DNA of 64,000 bases from Streptomyces wedmorensis. Its GTDB lineage: Bacteria > Actinomycetota > Actinomycetes > Streptomycetales > Streptomycetaceae. The notes under the pieces were generated by a model. The model was not told where the DNA came from. It saw only the letters and a list, made by a program, of their open reading frames with translations, and did not search any database. Of this stretch, positions 32,062-43,875 are shown in pieces (position 1 is the first letter of the stretch; the number at the start of each line of letters is the position of its first letter). The stretch lies in contig NZ_JNWK01000029.1 in NCBI RefSeq assembly GCF_000716445.1, positions 20,356 through 84,355 of the forward strand, in the 5' to 3' direction. Position numbers and translations under genes: made by a program.

Positions 32062-32103
32062 TGACAGTAGCCCGCTGTCATAGGGCTGGCGACTATTCGC
32101 CAG
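32062..32103. promoter_or_regulatory. Two adjacent inverted repeats, divergent promoter
   Basis: TGACAG-n7-CTGTCA (32062-32080) is followed after five bases by CTGGCG-n6-CGCCAG (32086-32103). The first overlaps a TTGACA hexamer at 32061. Both lie within 75 bases of the GTG of the NsdA/B-like gene and about 165 bases from the phosphotransferase ATG. Confidence 0.5.
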
Positions 32104-32267
32104 GGTTCGCCAGGGTGCGCCCGATGTTCCGCCACCCGCGCCCGGGTGTCAGGTATGAACGCGCCACCCCGCACCGCCGACCGACCCTCATTCCCCAGGG
32201 TGCGGACCGGGGAGCGGGCGGGGCGACGCGCGCAACTCGTCGGCACACGAAGGGATCTGTCACCTCC

Positions 32268-33395
32268 ATGTACACAGCATCGTCCTCCGTGTCCGCCCCG
32301 CCCCGGCCGCAGCACCGCATCGTCCCGGCCGGCGCCGGTCCGTACCTCGCCCCCGTGACCCAGGCCGTCCGGCCCAGGCGTTGGGCGGGCGGCACCGGTA
32401 CGCAGCCGGTGAGCGGAAGAATCGATCTGTCCGGCCCTCAGGGGACCCAGCTGAAGATGGCGATCGCCTCGGTCCACCGGATCTGCCCGGAGTTCAACCC
32501 GGTGCAGGTGCTGCGGCGCAGCGGCCGTTCCGTGCTCATCGTCGGGACGACCGGGCGGACGACGGCGGTCGCGAAGTGTTTACTGGACCACTCCCCCGCG
32601 TGGGTCGAGCGGTTCCGGCACGAGATAGCTTCCTACCGGTCCTTCGTCCGCCACCGTCCTCCGGTGCGGGCGCCGCGGCTGATCGCGGCGGACCCGGAGA
32701 ACTGCACGCTGGTGATCGAGCGGATGCCGGGACGGGCGGCGGCGCTCTCGCGGCACCCCGTGGAGGCTCCGCCGCGGGCCGACGTGCGGGCCGCGCTCGG
32801 CGCGGTGGCCCGGCTGAACGCCTGGCGCCCGCCGGCCGGGACGTTCGACGCCCCGCTGGACTACGGCACCCGGATCGCGCGCTACCACGAGCTCGGTCTC
32901 TTCACGGACCGGGACCGGGACGACCTGCAGAAGCTGCTGCACGGCCTGGCGCACGCGGGCGGGCGGCAGGGCATGGGGCAGTTCTGTCACGGCGACGCGC
33001 TGCTCTCCAACATCCTGCTCTCCCCCGCCGGTCCGGTCCTCGTCGACTGGGAGCACGCGGGCTGGTACCTGCCCGGCTACGACCTGGCGACGCTGTGGGC
33101 CGTGCTCGGTGACGCGCCGCTGGCCAGGCGCCAGATCAGTCAGCTCGCCCAGCAGGCGGGGCCGGCCTCCCGGGACGCCTTCCTGGTCAACCTGATGATC
33201 GTGCTGACGCGGGAGATCCGTACCTACGAGACGGCGGTGCAGCGCACCATGAAGGAGGCTCCGCCGGCCGGATCCGTGCCGGTGCCCTCGGGGACGCTCG
33301 CCCCGGGCGAGGAACAGCGGCTGCTCCTGAGGCGGCTGCACGACGACTGCGCCATGGCACGGCGTGCCGTGCGCGCGGCGGTCGGGACACGCTGA
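32268..33395 (+). CDS. Aminoglycoside phosphotransferase-family kinase
   Basis: This 375-residue protein kinase-like-fold enzyme has a Brenner motif [11 protein letters not shown] (about residues 243-253) carrying the catalytic Asp and metal-binding Asn. The metal Asp follows in [10 protein letters not shown]. The nucleotide-binding lobe includes [19 protein letters not shown] and [12 protein letters not shown]. This family phosphorylates small molecules such as sugars, choline-like alcohols or antibiotics; no substrate can be assigned and resistance should not be assumed. The first 60 residues are variable and Pro/Arg-rich. ATG 32268 was chosen; a GAAGGGA lies rather far upstream (about 13 bases). 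It is divergent from the NsdA/B-like gene. Confidence 0.85.
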   Translation: MYTASSSVSAPPRPQHRIVPAGAGPYLAPVTQAVRPRRWAGGTGTQPVSGRIDLSGPQGTQLKMAIASVHRICPEFNPVQVLRRSGRSVLIVGTTGRTTAVAKCLLDHSPAWVERFRHEIASYRSFVRHRPPVRAPRLIAADPENCTLVIERMPGRAAALSRHPVEAPPRADVRAALGAVARLNAWRPPAGTFDAPLDYGTRIARYHELGLFTDRDRDDLQKLLHGLAHAGGRQGMGQFCHGDALLSNILLSPAGPVLVDWEHAGWYLPGYDLATLWAVLGDAPLARRQISQLAQQAGPASRDAFLVNLMIVLTREIRTYETAVQRTMKEAPPAGSVPVPSGTLAPGEEQRLLLRRLHDDCAMARRAVRAAVGTR

Positions 33396-33702
33396 AGGGG
33401 GCGGGCCCGACCGACGACACGGGGGGGTGCGCCGTGCGCCCGGTGCCGACACACCGGGACGCGGCGCACCGGCGCGTCCGGCTCCGGAACGCCGCGGCCG
33501 CGCGGCCATTGGTCCACTCCACTGACGCGTCCCAGGCCCGGGACCCGTCTCCGCGAAACTCCGCCACTTGGCCTCCATTCCCGCCCTGACGTGGGAACTT
33601 CCCTGGACGCAGGCGTGATTGACGGATCGTCCGGGAGCCGATACCCCTGTACGGGTTCGGTCCCGCACGCCCCGGTGTCACCCCCTTCCCCTGGAGGCTG
33701 CC
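33396..33702. other. Intergenic region upstream of secreted amidase
   Basis: These 307 bases hold no supportable gene. TTGACG at 33619 followed 17 bases later by TACCCT (33642) is a weak promoter candidate about 60 bases before the amidase start. GGAGG at 33693 is the amidase ribosome-binding site. Confidence 0.45.
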
Positions 33703-35676
33703 TTGCTCCGTTCCGCGTCCCGCAGACGTACGTCACCGAACCGTGTACCGAGGGCGGTGGGCGCGGTGGCGTCCGCCGCCCTACTGCTTCCGCTGCTCTC
33801 GGCGGCGCCGCCGGCGGGGGCCGACGTGCCCGATGCGGGCACCCTCCAGGGCCAGTTCGCGCGGGCCGCGGCGCGCCACGGCGTGCCCGAGAGCGTGCTC
33901 CTGGCCGTCTCGTACCTGCAGTCGCGGTGGGACGGGCACGGCGGGGCGCCGAGCGTGACCGGCGGCTACGGGCCGATGCACCTGACGGACGCCGTGACGG
34001 CGCTGGCCGCGGCCGCCCCGCACCATTCCGACGGGGAGGAGGACGCGCGCGGCGACTCCTCCCGCGCGGTGCGCGCCGGCGCCGGGGCGCCGGTCCCGGC
34101 GGCGGAGACGCTGCCCCCACGGCTGCGGACCCTGGAGCGGGCTTCCGCGCTGTCCGGGATCCCGGCGGAGGAGCTGCGCACCGGCACGGCCGCGAACATC
34201 GAGGGCGGGGCGGCTCTGCTCGCGGCGGCGCAGCGGGAGGCCGGGCTGCCCGCGAGCACGGACCCGGCGGACTGGTACGGGGCGGTGGCTGCGTACTCCG
34301 GTGCCGACGACTCGGCGACGGCCTCGACGTACGCGAACGACGTGTTCGACGTGATCCGGACCGGGGAGTCGCGGACGACGGACAGCGGGCAGGTGGTGAC
34401 GCTCGCCGCCGCCCCGGCGGTGGAGCCCTCGACGGCGCAGGTGGACCGCCTCGGCCTGCGGCGGCCGGCCGGCGGTCCGGTGGAGTGCCCGCGGTCGGTG
34501 GCCTGTGAGTGGATCCCCGCGCCGTACGAGGAGTTCGGGGACGGCGACTACGGGAACCACGACAAGGCGAACCGGCCGGAGTCCCAGTCGATCGACTACA
34601 TCGTGATCCACGACACCGAGGCCACGTGGGACGTCACCCTGAAGCTGGTGCAGGACCCGACGTACGTCTCCTGGCAGTACTCGCTCCGCTCCTCCGACGG
34701 GCACATCGCCCAGCACCTGCCGCTGAAGGACGTCGGCTGGCACGCGGGCAACTGGTTCGTGAACGCCAAGTCGGTGGGTCTCGAGCACGAGGGTTTCCTC
34801 ACCTCGCCCGACTCCTGGTACACGGAGGCGATGTACCGGACGTCGGCGCGCCTGGTGCGGTACCTCGCCGACCGGTACGGCGTCCCGCTGGACCGGCAGC
34901 ACGTCCTGGGCCACGACAACGTGCCCGGGACCGTGACGTCCACGATCAAGGGCATGCACACGGACCCGGGGCCGTACTGGGACTGGGCGCACTACTTCCG
35001 GCTGCTCGGCCGTCCGATCACGCCGAGCGCCGGTCCGCACGCGGGTGTGGTGACGGTCCGGCCCGACTACGGCGCCCACCGGCCGGTCTACACGGGCTGC
35101 GCGACGGCGGGGGTGGCGTGCGCGCCGCACGGCAGCGGGGCGGTGCGGCTGCACACCGCACCGAGCGCCGACGCGCCCCTGGTGAAGGACATCGGTCTGC
35201 GGCCGGGCGGGCAGGGCTCGACCGACGGGGTCAACGACACGGGGGCGCGCGCCTCCACGGGGCAGAGCTACGCGGTGGTGGAGCGCCTGGGCGACTGGAC
35301 CGCGATCTGGTACCTCGGCCAGAAGGCCTGGTTCCACAACCCGCGGCAGGAGCCGACGGCGGTCGACGCGCGGGGAACGGTGCTGACGCCGAGGGAGGGG
35401 CTCGCGGAGGTTCCGGTGTACGGCCGGGCGTATCCGGAGGCGTCGGCGTACCCGGTGGGCGTTCCGGTGCAGTCGGTGTCGCCGCTGCCGTACAAGCTGC
35501 TCGCCGGTCAGCGGTACGTGGTGGGTGGCCGTACTCCGGGCGAGTACTACTTCGCGCCGGTGTTCGATCCGACGGGTCACAAGGTCGTCCGGGGGCAGGA
35601 GGAGTACTACCAGATTCAGTTCGGCCATCGAGTGGCGTTCGTGAAGGCCGCTGACGTGCGGGTATTCCAGATCTGA
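33703..35676 (+). CDS. Secreted N-acetylmuramoyl-L-alanine amidase
   Basis: This is a 657-residue exported peptidoglycan hydrolase. TTG 33703 was taken as start because GGAGG lies 5 bases before it and an Arg-rich Sec signal peptide (to about PPAGA) begins there. Residues about 40-230 form a lytic-transglycosylase-like or helical region (HGVPESVLLAVSYLQSRWDG, GGYGPMHLT). Residues about 305-445 form an amidase_2 zinc domain: IVIHDTEATWD, GWHAGNWF, GLEHEGF, and LGHDNVPGT followed by H-T-D-P-G-P-Y-W-D-W. The conserved His and Glu residues suit zinc binding and catalysis. The C-terminal 200 residues contain SH3-like repeats (VERLGDWTAIWYLGQKAWFH). It likely cleaves the stem peptide from glycan strands outside the cell. 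Confidence 0.9.
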   Translation: MLRSASRRRTSPNRVPRAVGAVASAALLLPLLSAAPPAGADVPDAGTLQGQFARAAARHGVPESVLLAVSYLQSRWDGHGGAPSVTGGYGPMHLTDAVTALAAAAPHHSDGEEDARGDSSRAVRAGAGAPVPAAETLPPRLRTLERASALSGIPAEELRTGTAANIEGGAALLAAAQREAGLPASTDPADWYGAVAAYSGADDSATASTYANDVFDVIRTGESRTTDSGQVVTLAAAPAVEPSTAQVDRLGLRRPAGGPVECPRSVACEWIPAPYEEFGDGDYGNHDKANRPESQSIDYIVIHDTEATWDVTLKLVQDPTYVSWQYSLRSSDGHIAQHLPLKDVGWHAGNWFVNAKSVGLEHEGFLTSPDSWYTEAMYRTSARLVRYLADRYGVPLDRQHVLGHDNVPGTVTSTIKGMHTDPGPYWDWAHYFRLLGRPITPSAGPHAGVVTVRPDYGAHRPVYTGCATAGVACAPHGSGAVRLHTAPSADAPLVKDIGLRPGGQGSTDGVNDTGARASTGQSYAVVERLGDWTAIWYLGQKAWFHNPRQEPTAVDARGTVLTPREGLAEVPVYGRAYPEASAYPVGVPVQSVSPLPYKLLAGQRYVVGGRTPGEYYFAPVFDPTGHKVVRGQEEYYQIQFGHRVAFVKAADVRVFQI

Positions 35677-35715
35677 CGAGGGGTGGCCGAAAGGTGAGGG
35701 GTGGCGCCGGGGTGA

Positions 35716-38034
<2,319 letters not shown>

Positions 38035-38040
38035 CGTACG

Positions 38041-38076
38041 CCGAAGGCCTCCGGGAGGGCTCCCGGAGGCCTTCGG
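38041..38076. terminator. Bidirectional hairpin after geosmin synthase
   Basis: Perfect 17-bp arms (38041-38057 and 38060-38076) around GG lie six bases after the geoA stop and ten bases before the stop of the convergent S4 gene. There is no U-tract. Confidence 0.9.
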
Positions 38077-38086
38077 AAGGTCGGAA

Positions 38087-38452
38087 TCAGGGTCGCCGGC
38101 CGCGCAGTTCGTCGAGCTCGCGGCGGTCGCGCTTGGTGGGGCGGCCGGCGCCCCGGTCGCGGACGGCGGCGACGGCGACGTGTTCGCGCGGCGGCGGGGG
38201 CGGGCTGTTGTCCACGTACGCCTCGGCGGCGACCGGCGGGCCGACCCGCTTGGTGTGGAGCTCCTTGACCTCGACGATCCGTTCCCGGCCGCCGTGGAAG
38301 AGGCGGACCTCGTCACCCGGCTTCACCGGCTGCGCGGGCTTGGCCCGCTCGCCGTTGACCTTCACGTGCCCGGCGCGGCAGGCCGCGGCGGACTGGGAGC
38401 GGGTCTTGGTGAGACGGACCGCCCAGATCCAGCTGTCGACGCGCGCGCTCAT
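38087..38452 (-). CDS. S4-domain RNA-binding protein (Hsp15/HslR-like)
   Basis: This 121-residue protein has an N-terminal S4 domain: VDSWIWAVRLTKTRSQSAAACRAGHVKVNGERAKPAQPVKPGD, the standard motif order for Hsp15-type ribosome-associated proteins. A basic C-terminal tail (GRPTKRDRRELDELR) follows. Homologues bind the large ribosomal subunit and help rescue or recycle stalled 50S particles. ATG 38452 begins directly at the domain. It lies 17 bases downstream of the next gene on the same strand and is likely co-transcribed with it. Confidence 0.9.
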   Translation of the reverse strand: MSARVDSWIWAVRLTKTRSQSAAACRAGHVKVNGERAKPAQPVKPGDEVRLFHGGRERIVEVKELHTKRVGPPVAAEAYVDNSPPPPPREHVAVAAVRDRGAGRPTKRDRRELDELRGRRP

Positions 38453-38469
38453 CGGCCCCCGCTCCCCCG

Positions 38470-38970
38470 TCAGCCCTGCTGGAACAGCTCGGCGGGCAGC
38501 GGCTTGAGCAGCGCGTAGAGGTCGTCGGTGATCGGCCGGTCCCAACTGGCGATCGTCACGAGGACGTTGTCGCTGCGGTCGAACTGGACGCAGGAGATGC
38601 GGCTCTCGGAGAGCTTCAGCCGCCGCACGATCAGGAGGTTGTCGCCCTGCATGACGGGGACGTCCTCGGCGTCGAGCACCTCGACGGGCTCGTCGTTCTC
38701 CAGGGCGGCGAGGAGCTGGGCCACCTCGAAGGGGATCTGCCCGTCGGCGAGCTCGCGCGCGGGCGAGCCCTCGGGCAGGTTGCCGATGATCATCGCGGGG
38801 CCGCGGCCGCCGAAGAGGTCGTACCGGAGGAACACGCCCTGGCAGGAGCCGTCGGGAGCGGGCAGCAGGCCGGCGCCGAGATTGCCGGGCCAGTCTCCCG
38901 GATCCATGGCCAGGACGTCGAAGTCCGGGCCCGCGGGTGTGGCGGCGCTGCGGCGGCGGAGGAAGGACAT
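38470..38970 (-). CDS. Conserved actinobacterial protein of unknown function
   Basis: This 166-residue soluble protein is mostly beta-strand: FDVLAMDPGDWPGNLGAGLLP, CQGVFLRYDLFGGRGPAMIIGNLP, VQLLAALENDEPVEVL, SRISCVQFDRSDNVLVTIASWDRPITDDLYALLKPLP. I recognise no catalytic motif or named domain. Its compact size, lack of signal or membrane segments and position directly ahead of the S4 gene suggest a cytoplasmic role, possibly linked to translation, but that is only context. Confidence 0.7.
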   Translation of the reverse strand: MSFLRRRSAATPAGPDFDVLAMDPGDWPGNLGAGLLPAPDGSCQGVFLRYDLFGGRGPAMIIGNLPEGSPARELADGQIPFEVAQLLAALENDEPVEVLDAEDVPVMQGDNLLIVRRLKLSESRISCVQFDRSDNVLVTIASWDRPITDDLYALLKPLPAELFQQG

Positions 38971-39026
38971 ACGGCCATGGTACGTGTCCCGGCGCGCGAT
39001 GCGACGCGCCGGGCGGCCACGGACGC

Positions 39027-42000
39027 TCAGCCCTCCGCCCCGGGCTCCCGGGCCCCGCGATCGACGTTCCGCAGGGCCTGCGCGAGGCCGGTGCGGTCGG
39101 TGCCGAGCTTGCGGTAGACGGCCGAGAGGAGCCGGCCGAGTGCCGTGGCGTCGACGCCGAGGACGGTGGCCGCGTCCCGGTCGCGGACGGTGAGCTCGGC
39201 GGCTGCGCGCTCACGGGCGGTGAGCGCGTCCGTGCCGGCGGAGTGCAGCGGCCGCGGGCGGAGCCCGGCCGCCGCGAGCTCGGCGCGGGCCTCCTCGACG
39301 AGGCCGTCGGCGCCGCAGTCCTGGGCGGCCTCCAGGCCCCGGTACAGGTGCTCGGCGGCCTCCCCCGCGCGTTCGGTGCGGCGCAGGGCGGCGCCGAGCG
39401 CGACGAGGGAGCGGGCCAGCTCGTACGCGGCGGGTGACTGGTCGAGCCAGTCGACGGACTCCTCCAGGAGTTTCACGCGCGCGGAGGGCTCGGAGACCTC
39501 GGCGGTCACCCGGAGCGCCGAGCCGATCGCGGAGGGCGCGCCGTACTGGCGGGCGCGGGCGACCGCGTCCTCGGCGGTCCGCCGGGCCGTCACGGGCGTC
39601 GTGGCGGCCTCGGCGACGGCCAGGTGGAGCTGCCAGGGGCACCAGGCGGGGTTGCGCATGCCGCGCGGGTCGAGCCGGCGGCCGACGGCGGCCAGCTCGG
39701 CGGCCGCCTCCTCGGTGCGTCCGCGGGCGAGGAGCAGTTCGGCGTGGACGGTCTGGGAGTCGGGGAAGGTGACGGCAGCGGGGAAGGGCTCGCCGAAGTC
39801 GTGGGCGTCGGCGATGCGGGCGGCCTCGTCGACGCGGCCGCGGGCGAGCAGCACCTCGATCATGACGCCGACGGCGTACCACTGGGCGGGGGTGCGCGGT
39901 CCGACGCGCTCGGACAGGCGCAGTCCGGCCCGGACGAAGTCCTCGGCCTCGACGAGCCGGCCGCGCCGGTAGCGGATGTACCCGAGCAGGGTGTACGCGA
40001 AGGAGAGGTGGGCGCCGCGCCAGCCCTGGCCCTCGAACTCGGCGATGCCGGCGGCGAAGAGCTCCTCGGCGCGGCCGGGACGGTCGGCGTACAGGAAGGT
40101 GAGGGCGGTGAGGACCGGGACCTCGAAGCCGCGGCTCTCGTCCGCCCAGCTGAGACCGCCTTCGAGGGCGCGCTCGGCGTGCCCGAGGGCGACGGCGGAG
40201 GGTTCGGCGCGCAGGGTGGCGTCCCAGGCGCGCAGGCCGATGATGTACCGCTCGGTGAGGTCGCGGCCGGTGAGCCGGTCGGCGAGGGCCGTGAGGCGGC
40301 GGGAGCGGGCCGGCGACTCGGGTTCGTCGGCGCGGAAGGCGTCCCACATGAACTTCTCGGCCTGCATCCGCAGCCTGCTGCGGGCGTCGGTGGTCTGCCG
40401 GGCCTCGCGGCCGAGGAGCTCGGACGCCTCGACGAGGCGGTCGCTGTGGGCGAGCACCTGGGAGAGGCGGTAGACGATGCCGTGCCGGAGCGCCGGGTCG
40501 GCGATGGGCTCCTCCAGCGCGGCCCGCAGGTGGTTGACGGTGGTGGCGGGCTCGGTGAGCAGGGAGGAGCAGCCGAGCTCGAAGAGGACGGCGGCCCGCT
40601 CGTCGGCGGCGGGCGGCTCGCGCAGCGCGCGGGCGAGGAAGCGGCGGGCCGCGTCGGGCGCGCCCGCGCGGAGGTTCTCGCCGGCCGCGGCGCGGAGCCG
40701 CCCCACGACCCACGGGTCGCCTTCGGGGTGGGTCTCCAGGAGGTGCCGGGCGGCGGCGGTGGGGCCGAGTCCGGCGTCGACGACGCACCAGGCGGCCTGG
40801 CCGTGGAGGGCGACGCGGGTGGCGGCGGGGATGGACCGGTAGACGGTGGTGGCGATGAGGGGGTGGACGAATTCGAGCGGGTCGTCCGGGCCGTCGGCCT
40901 CGGCGAGGACGCGGGCCTCGCGCAGCCGGTCGGCGCAGTCGGCGACGGCCTCGCCGCCGAGGCCCGCGACGGCGCCGGCGAGCTGCGGGGAGATCTCGGT
41001 GCCGAGGACGGCGCAGGCCCAGGCGAGGCGCACGGTCTGGGTGCCGAGTCGTTCCAGTCGGGTGACGAGGCCGCTGCCCTTGAGCGCGGCGGCGAGGTCG
41101 CGGAGTTCGTGGGCGCCGCCCGCGGTGGGTTCCAGGCCGCGGTCGCGGACCTTGGCGGCGAGTTCGACCGCCTCGAAGGGGTTGCCGGAGGTGACGGTCC
41201 AGCATTCGCGGCAGAACGTGTCGTCGGCGTGGGCGCCGACGCGGTCGCGGACGAGGCTGGCGATGGCGTCGGAGGTGAGCGGGGCCAGTCCGAGCGGTCG
41301 GCGGCCGGACCGGTGTCCGGTGAACTCGGCTCCTTCGTCGGGGAGTTCGTCGGGCCGGTAGGCGACGACGAGGAGCATGGGGAGTTCCTCGGCGCGGGGT
41401 GCGAAGGCGGCGAGCCAGCCGAGGGATTCGGGGTCGGCCCAGTGGACGTCGTCGAGGACCACGACGAGCGGGGCGCGCCGTACGGCGAGGTGGGTCAGGA
41501 CCCAGTCGAGCCCGTCCCGCAGGCCCTGCGGGTCCGGCGGCGAGCCCTCGGCGGCGGCGCGGAGTCCGAGCGCGGGGCCGACGATGTCGTACCAGGAGCC
41601 GAGCCGTTCGCGCAGTTCGGCGTCGGTCGCGTGGGCGAGCTGCGGCTGGAGGAGCTGCCGGGCGACGTGGAAGGCGACCCGCTGTTCCTGGTCGCCGCCG
41701 CGCGCGGAGAGCACGGTGCATCCGCGGGTGGCCGCGCGGCGCCGGATCTCGGCGAGCAGGGTGGTCTTGCCGAGCCCGGCGGGCGCGGCGTACGCGAGGA
41801 TGCCGCCGCGCCGGGCCGTGCGGGGGCGGTCGGGTGCCGGGTCGGCGGGGTGGCCGGCGGTCCGGGCGGGGCCTTCGCCGCCCGGGGAGGGGTGGGCTCC
41901 GTGTGGCGGCCCGCCGGCGTCCCCCCGGCCGGCGTCGGCGCGGTCGCCGTGGGCGGCGGGGGTGTCGGGGACCGCGACGAGGTGGGGACCGCGGGCGCCG

Positions 42001-42158
42001 CGGGGTGCGGGGAGGGGTGCGGGGACGGGGTCGGGCCAGGGCGGGTCGTCGGCCAGGCCTGTCAGAAGGTCCAGCGCGTCCTCGGCCGCCGCCAGCGCCG
42101 CCTCGCGTTCGAAGAGGCCGAATCCCTGACGGGCCGGTCGGCCACCCTTTCGTGCCAC
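39027..42158 (-). CDS. Large ATP-binding LuxR-type regulator (LAL family)
   Basis: This protein of about 1043 residues has an N-terminal ATPase module with Walker A APAGLGKTTLLAEI (about 125-138) and a Walker B-like LVVVLDDVHWADPES. A winged region follows, then a long stretch of TPR-like helices (about 480-960) and a C-terminal HTH of LuxR layout (LTARERAAAELTVRDRDAATVLGVDATALGRLLSAVYRKLG). The HTH is degenerate compared with textbook LuxR. Such LAL proteins activate transcription after binding a ligand or protein via the TPR region; many sit in metabolite clusters, but this one has no obvious cluster. The start was set at GTG 42158 (ARKGGRPARQGFGLF); GTG 42173 is a possible alternative. Confidence 0.85.
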   Translation of the reverse strand: MARKGGRPARQGFGLFEREAALAAAEDALDLLTGLADDPPWPDPVPAPLPAPRGARGPHLVAVPDTPAAHGDRADAGRGDAGGPPHGAHPSPGGEGPARTAGHPADPAPDRPRTARRGGILAYAAPAGLGKTTLLAEIRRRAATRGCTVLSARGGDQEQRVAFHVARQLLQPQLAHATDAELRERLGSWYDIVGPALGLRAAAEGSPPDPQGLRDGLDWVLTHLAVRRAPLVVVLDDVHWADPESLGWLAAFAPRAEELPMLLVVAYRPDELPDEGAEFTGHRSGRRPLGLAPLTSDAIASLVRDRVGAHADDTFCRECWTVTSGNPFEAVELAAKVRDRGLEPTAGGAHELRDLAAALKGSGLVTRLERLGTQTVRLAWACAVLGTEISPQLAGAVAGLGGEAVADCADRLREARVLAEADGPDDPLEFVHPLIATTVYRSIPAATRVALHGQAAWCVVDAGLGPTAAARHLLETHPEGDPWVVGRLRAAAGENLRAGAPDAARRFLARALREPPAADERAAVLFELGCSSLLTEPATTVNHLRAALEEPIADPALRHGIVYRLSQVLAHSDRLVEASELLGREARQTTDARSRLRMQAEKFMWDAFRADEPESPARSRRLTALADRLTGRDLTERYIIGLRAWDATLRAEPSAVALGHAERALEGGLSWADESRGFEVPVLTALTFLYADRPGRAEELFAAGIAEFEGQGWRGAHLSFAYTLLGYIRYRRGRLVEAEDFVRAGLRLSERVGPRTPAQWYAVGVMIEVLLARGRVDEAARIADAHDFGEPFPAAVTFPDSQTVHAELLLARGRTEEAAAELAAVGRRLDPRGMRNPAWCPWQLHLAVAEAATTPVTARRTAEDAVARARQYGAPSAIGSALRVTAEVSEPSARVKLLEESVDWLDQSPAAYELARSLVALGAALRRTERAGEAAEHLYRGLEAAQDCGADGLVEEARAELAAAGLRPRPLHSAGTDALTARERAAAELTVRDRDAATVLGVDATALGRLLSAVYRKLGTDRTGLAQALRNVDRGAREPGAEG

Positions 42159-42264
42159 GTTCCACCCCCACACCGGGGGCGCGCGCCCGGCGCACGAGGG
42201 GCGGCGCCCGGCGGGTGGCCCCGCGAAAGCCCCAGCGTACGCCGGTTGGCACCGTATGTAACGG

Positions 42265-42675
42265 TCAATCGTGGAAGCTTCCCGACCGCTCCGCGAGTCG
42301 GCGCAGAGCGGTCAACGCCTCCTCTGCCCGCGCGTGTTCGACGAACAGGTGGTCGTGGTGAAATCCGGCCACCACGTTGCAGCTCAGGCCCGCTTCCGCC
42401 AGTTCGGTCGCGACGGCGGCCGTGAGGCCGACGGCGTCGAGGGCGGAGTGGATCCGGAGGGTGATCCAGCCCGCCACGTAGTCGTACGCGAGGCCCGCGG
42501 CGTCCGCCTCCTCCTGCCGTACGACCAGGGTGAGGCCTTCGCGCTCGGTGACGGTGACCACCGGGGCGACCCCGGCCGGGGCGGGGCCGTCCACCGTGGT
42601 GAAGACGTACCGGCCGGGGTCGAGTTCCGGCCGCATCCCGGCGAGGAGCCGGGTCAGATCACGTTCCGCGTTCAT
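42265..42675 (-). CDS. ACT-domain protein
   Basis: This 136-residue protein appears to contain two ACT-like units: residues about 15-70 (DPGRYVFTTVDGP, VVTVTEREGLTLVVRQEEAD) and about 70-130 (WITLRIHSALDAVGLTAAVATELAEAGLSCNVVAGFHHDHLFV). The second has the classic beta-alpha-beta pattern in which the pre-helix loop binds amino acids. Free-standing double-ACT proteins probably sense or bind an amino acid. The gene is next to the acyl-CoA cluster on the same strand, but the 33-base gap and unrelated role do not show that they form one unit. Confidence 0.82.
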   Translation of the reverse strand: MNAERDLTRLLAGMRPELDPGRYVFTTVDGPAPAGVAPVVTVTEREGLTLVVRQEEADAAGLAYDYVAGWITLRIHSALDAVGLTAAVATELAEAGLSCNVVAGFHHDHLFVEHARAEEALTALRRLAERSGSFHD

Positions 42676-42708
42676 GGTCGCCAGGGTAGGCGCCCCCGGC
42701 CGGCGGGC

Positions 42709-43875
42709 TCAGGTGGCCGGCGGGGTGTCCCCCACGAGCCACATCGAGAAGAACTGCGCGCCGCCTCCGTAGGCGTGACCGAGGGCCCGCCGCGCGCCGT
42801 CGACCTGGTGCTCGCCCGCTCCGCCGCGTACCTGGAGGGCGGCCTCGGCGAAGCGGATCATGCCGGAGGCACCGATGGGGTTGGTGGAGAGCACGCCGCC
42901 GGACGGGTTCACGGGGAGGTCGCCGTCGAGTTCGGTCACCCCGGCCTCGGTGAGCTTCCAGCCCTCGCCCTCCTCGGCGAAGCCCAGGTTCTCCAGCCAC
43001 ATCGGCTCGTACCAGGAGAACGGCACGTACATCTCGACGGCGTCGATCTCGCGCCGGGGATCGGTGATGCCGGACTGGCGGTAGACGTCGGCGGCGCAGT
43101 CCCGGCCTGCCCTCGGCGAGACGAAGTCCTTGCCCGCGAAGAGGGTGGGTTCGCTGCGCATGGCGCCGCCGTGCACCCAGGCGGGCGGGCGGGGCGAACG
43201 GGCCGCGCCCGTACGGTCGGTGAGGATCATGGCGCAGGCGCCGTCGGACGACGGGCAGGTCTCGGAGTAGCGGATCGGGTCCCAGAGCATCGGGGAGGCC
43301 TGCACCTTCTCCAGGGTGAGGTCGTGCTCGTGGAGGTGGGCGTACGGGTTCTTCAGCGCGTTGCGCCGGTCCTTGTACGCGACGAGCGAGCCGATGCCGT
43401 CGGGAGCGCCGGTGCGGCGCATGTACGCGCGTACGTGCGGGGCGAAGAAGCCGCCGGCGCCGGCGAGCAGCGGCTGCTGGAAGGGGACGGGCAGGGAGAG
43501 GCCCCACATGGCGTTGGACTCGGACTGCTTCTCGAACGCGAGGGTGAGGACGGTCCGGTGCACGCGCGCGGAGACGAGGTTGGCGGCGACGAGGGCGGTG
43601 GAGCCGCCGACCGAACCGGCCGTGTGGACACGGAGCATGGGTTTGCCGACCGCGCCGAGCGCGTCGGCGAGGTACAGCTCCGGCATCATGACGCCCTCGA
43701 AGAAGTCGGGGGCCTTGCCGATGACGACGGCGTCGATGTCCGCCCAGCCGAGCTCCGCGTCCGCCAGGGCGCGCACGGCGGCCTCGCGGACGAGCCCGGC
43801 GATGGAGACGTCGCCGCGGGCGGCGACGTGCTTGGTCTGGCCGATGCCGACGACGGCGACTGGCTCTTTAGGCAC
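42709..43875 (-). CDS. Ltp-like thiolase-fold protein A (no nucleophilic Cys)
   Basis: This 388-residue thiolase-fold protein belongs to the SCP-x/lipid-transfer (Ltp) branch. At the usual nucleophile position the sequence reads VHTAGSVGGSTALVAANLV, so Cys is missing. Other landmarks remain: SETCPSSDGACAMIL, VEMYVPFSWYEPMWLENLG, NPSGGVLSTNPIGASGM and a final HAYGGGAQFF. Ltp proteins of this kind act as retro-aldolases or with DUF35 partners in steroid/acyl-CoA side-chain breakdown. The GTG start overlaps the stop of the next thiolase-fold gene by 8 bases. With that gene and the DUF35 protein it probably forms one complex. Substrate unknown. Confidence 0.85.
   Translation of the reverse strand: MPKEPVAVVGIGQTKHVAARGDVSIAGLVREAAVRALADAELGWADIDAVVIGKAPDFFEGVMMPELYLADALGAVGKPMLRVHTAGSVGGSTALVAANLVSARVHRTVLTLAFEKQSESNAMWGLSLPVPFQQPLLAGAGGFFAPHVRAYMRRTGAPDGIGSLVAYKDRRNALKNPYAHLHEHDLTLEKVQASPMLWDPIRYSETCPSSDGACAMILTDRTGAARSPRPPAWVHGGAMRSEPTLFAGKDFVSPRAGRDCAADVYRQSGITDPRREIDAVEMYVPFSWYEPMWLENLGFAEEGEGWKLTEAGVTELDGDLPVNPSGGVLSTNPIGASGMIRFAEAALQVRGGAGEHQVDGARRALGHAYGGGAQFFSMWLVGDTPPAT

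Noticed and set aside
32268..33395. Aminoglycoside-resistance gene
   Set aside because: The fold is shared by many small-molecule kinases, and nothing in the sequence points to antibiotic modification.
39211..42252. A 1013-codon minus-strand frame parallel to the LuxR-type gene
   Set aside because: Arg/Pro-rich product with no domain; the overlapping frame ending at 39027 has Walker and HTH motifs.
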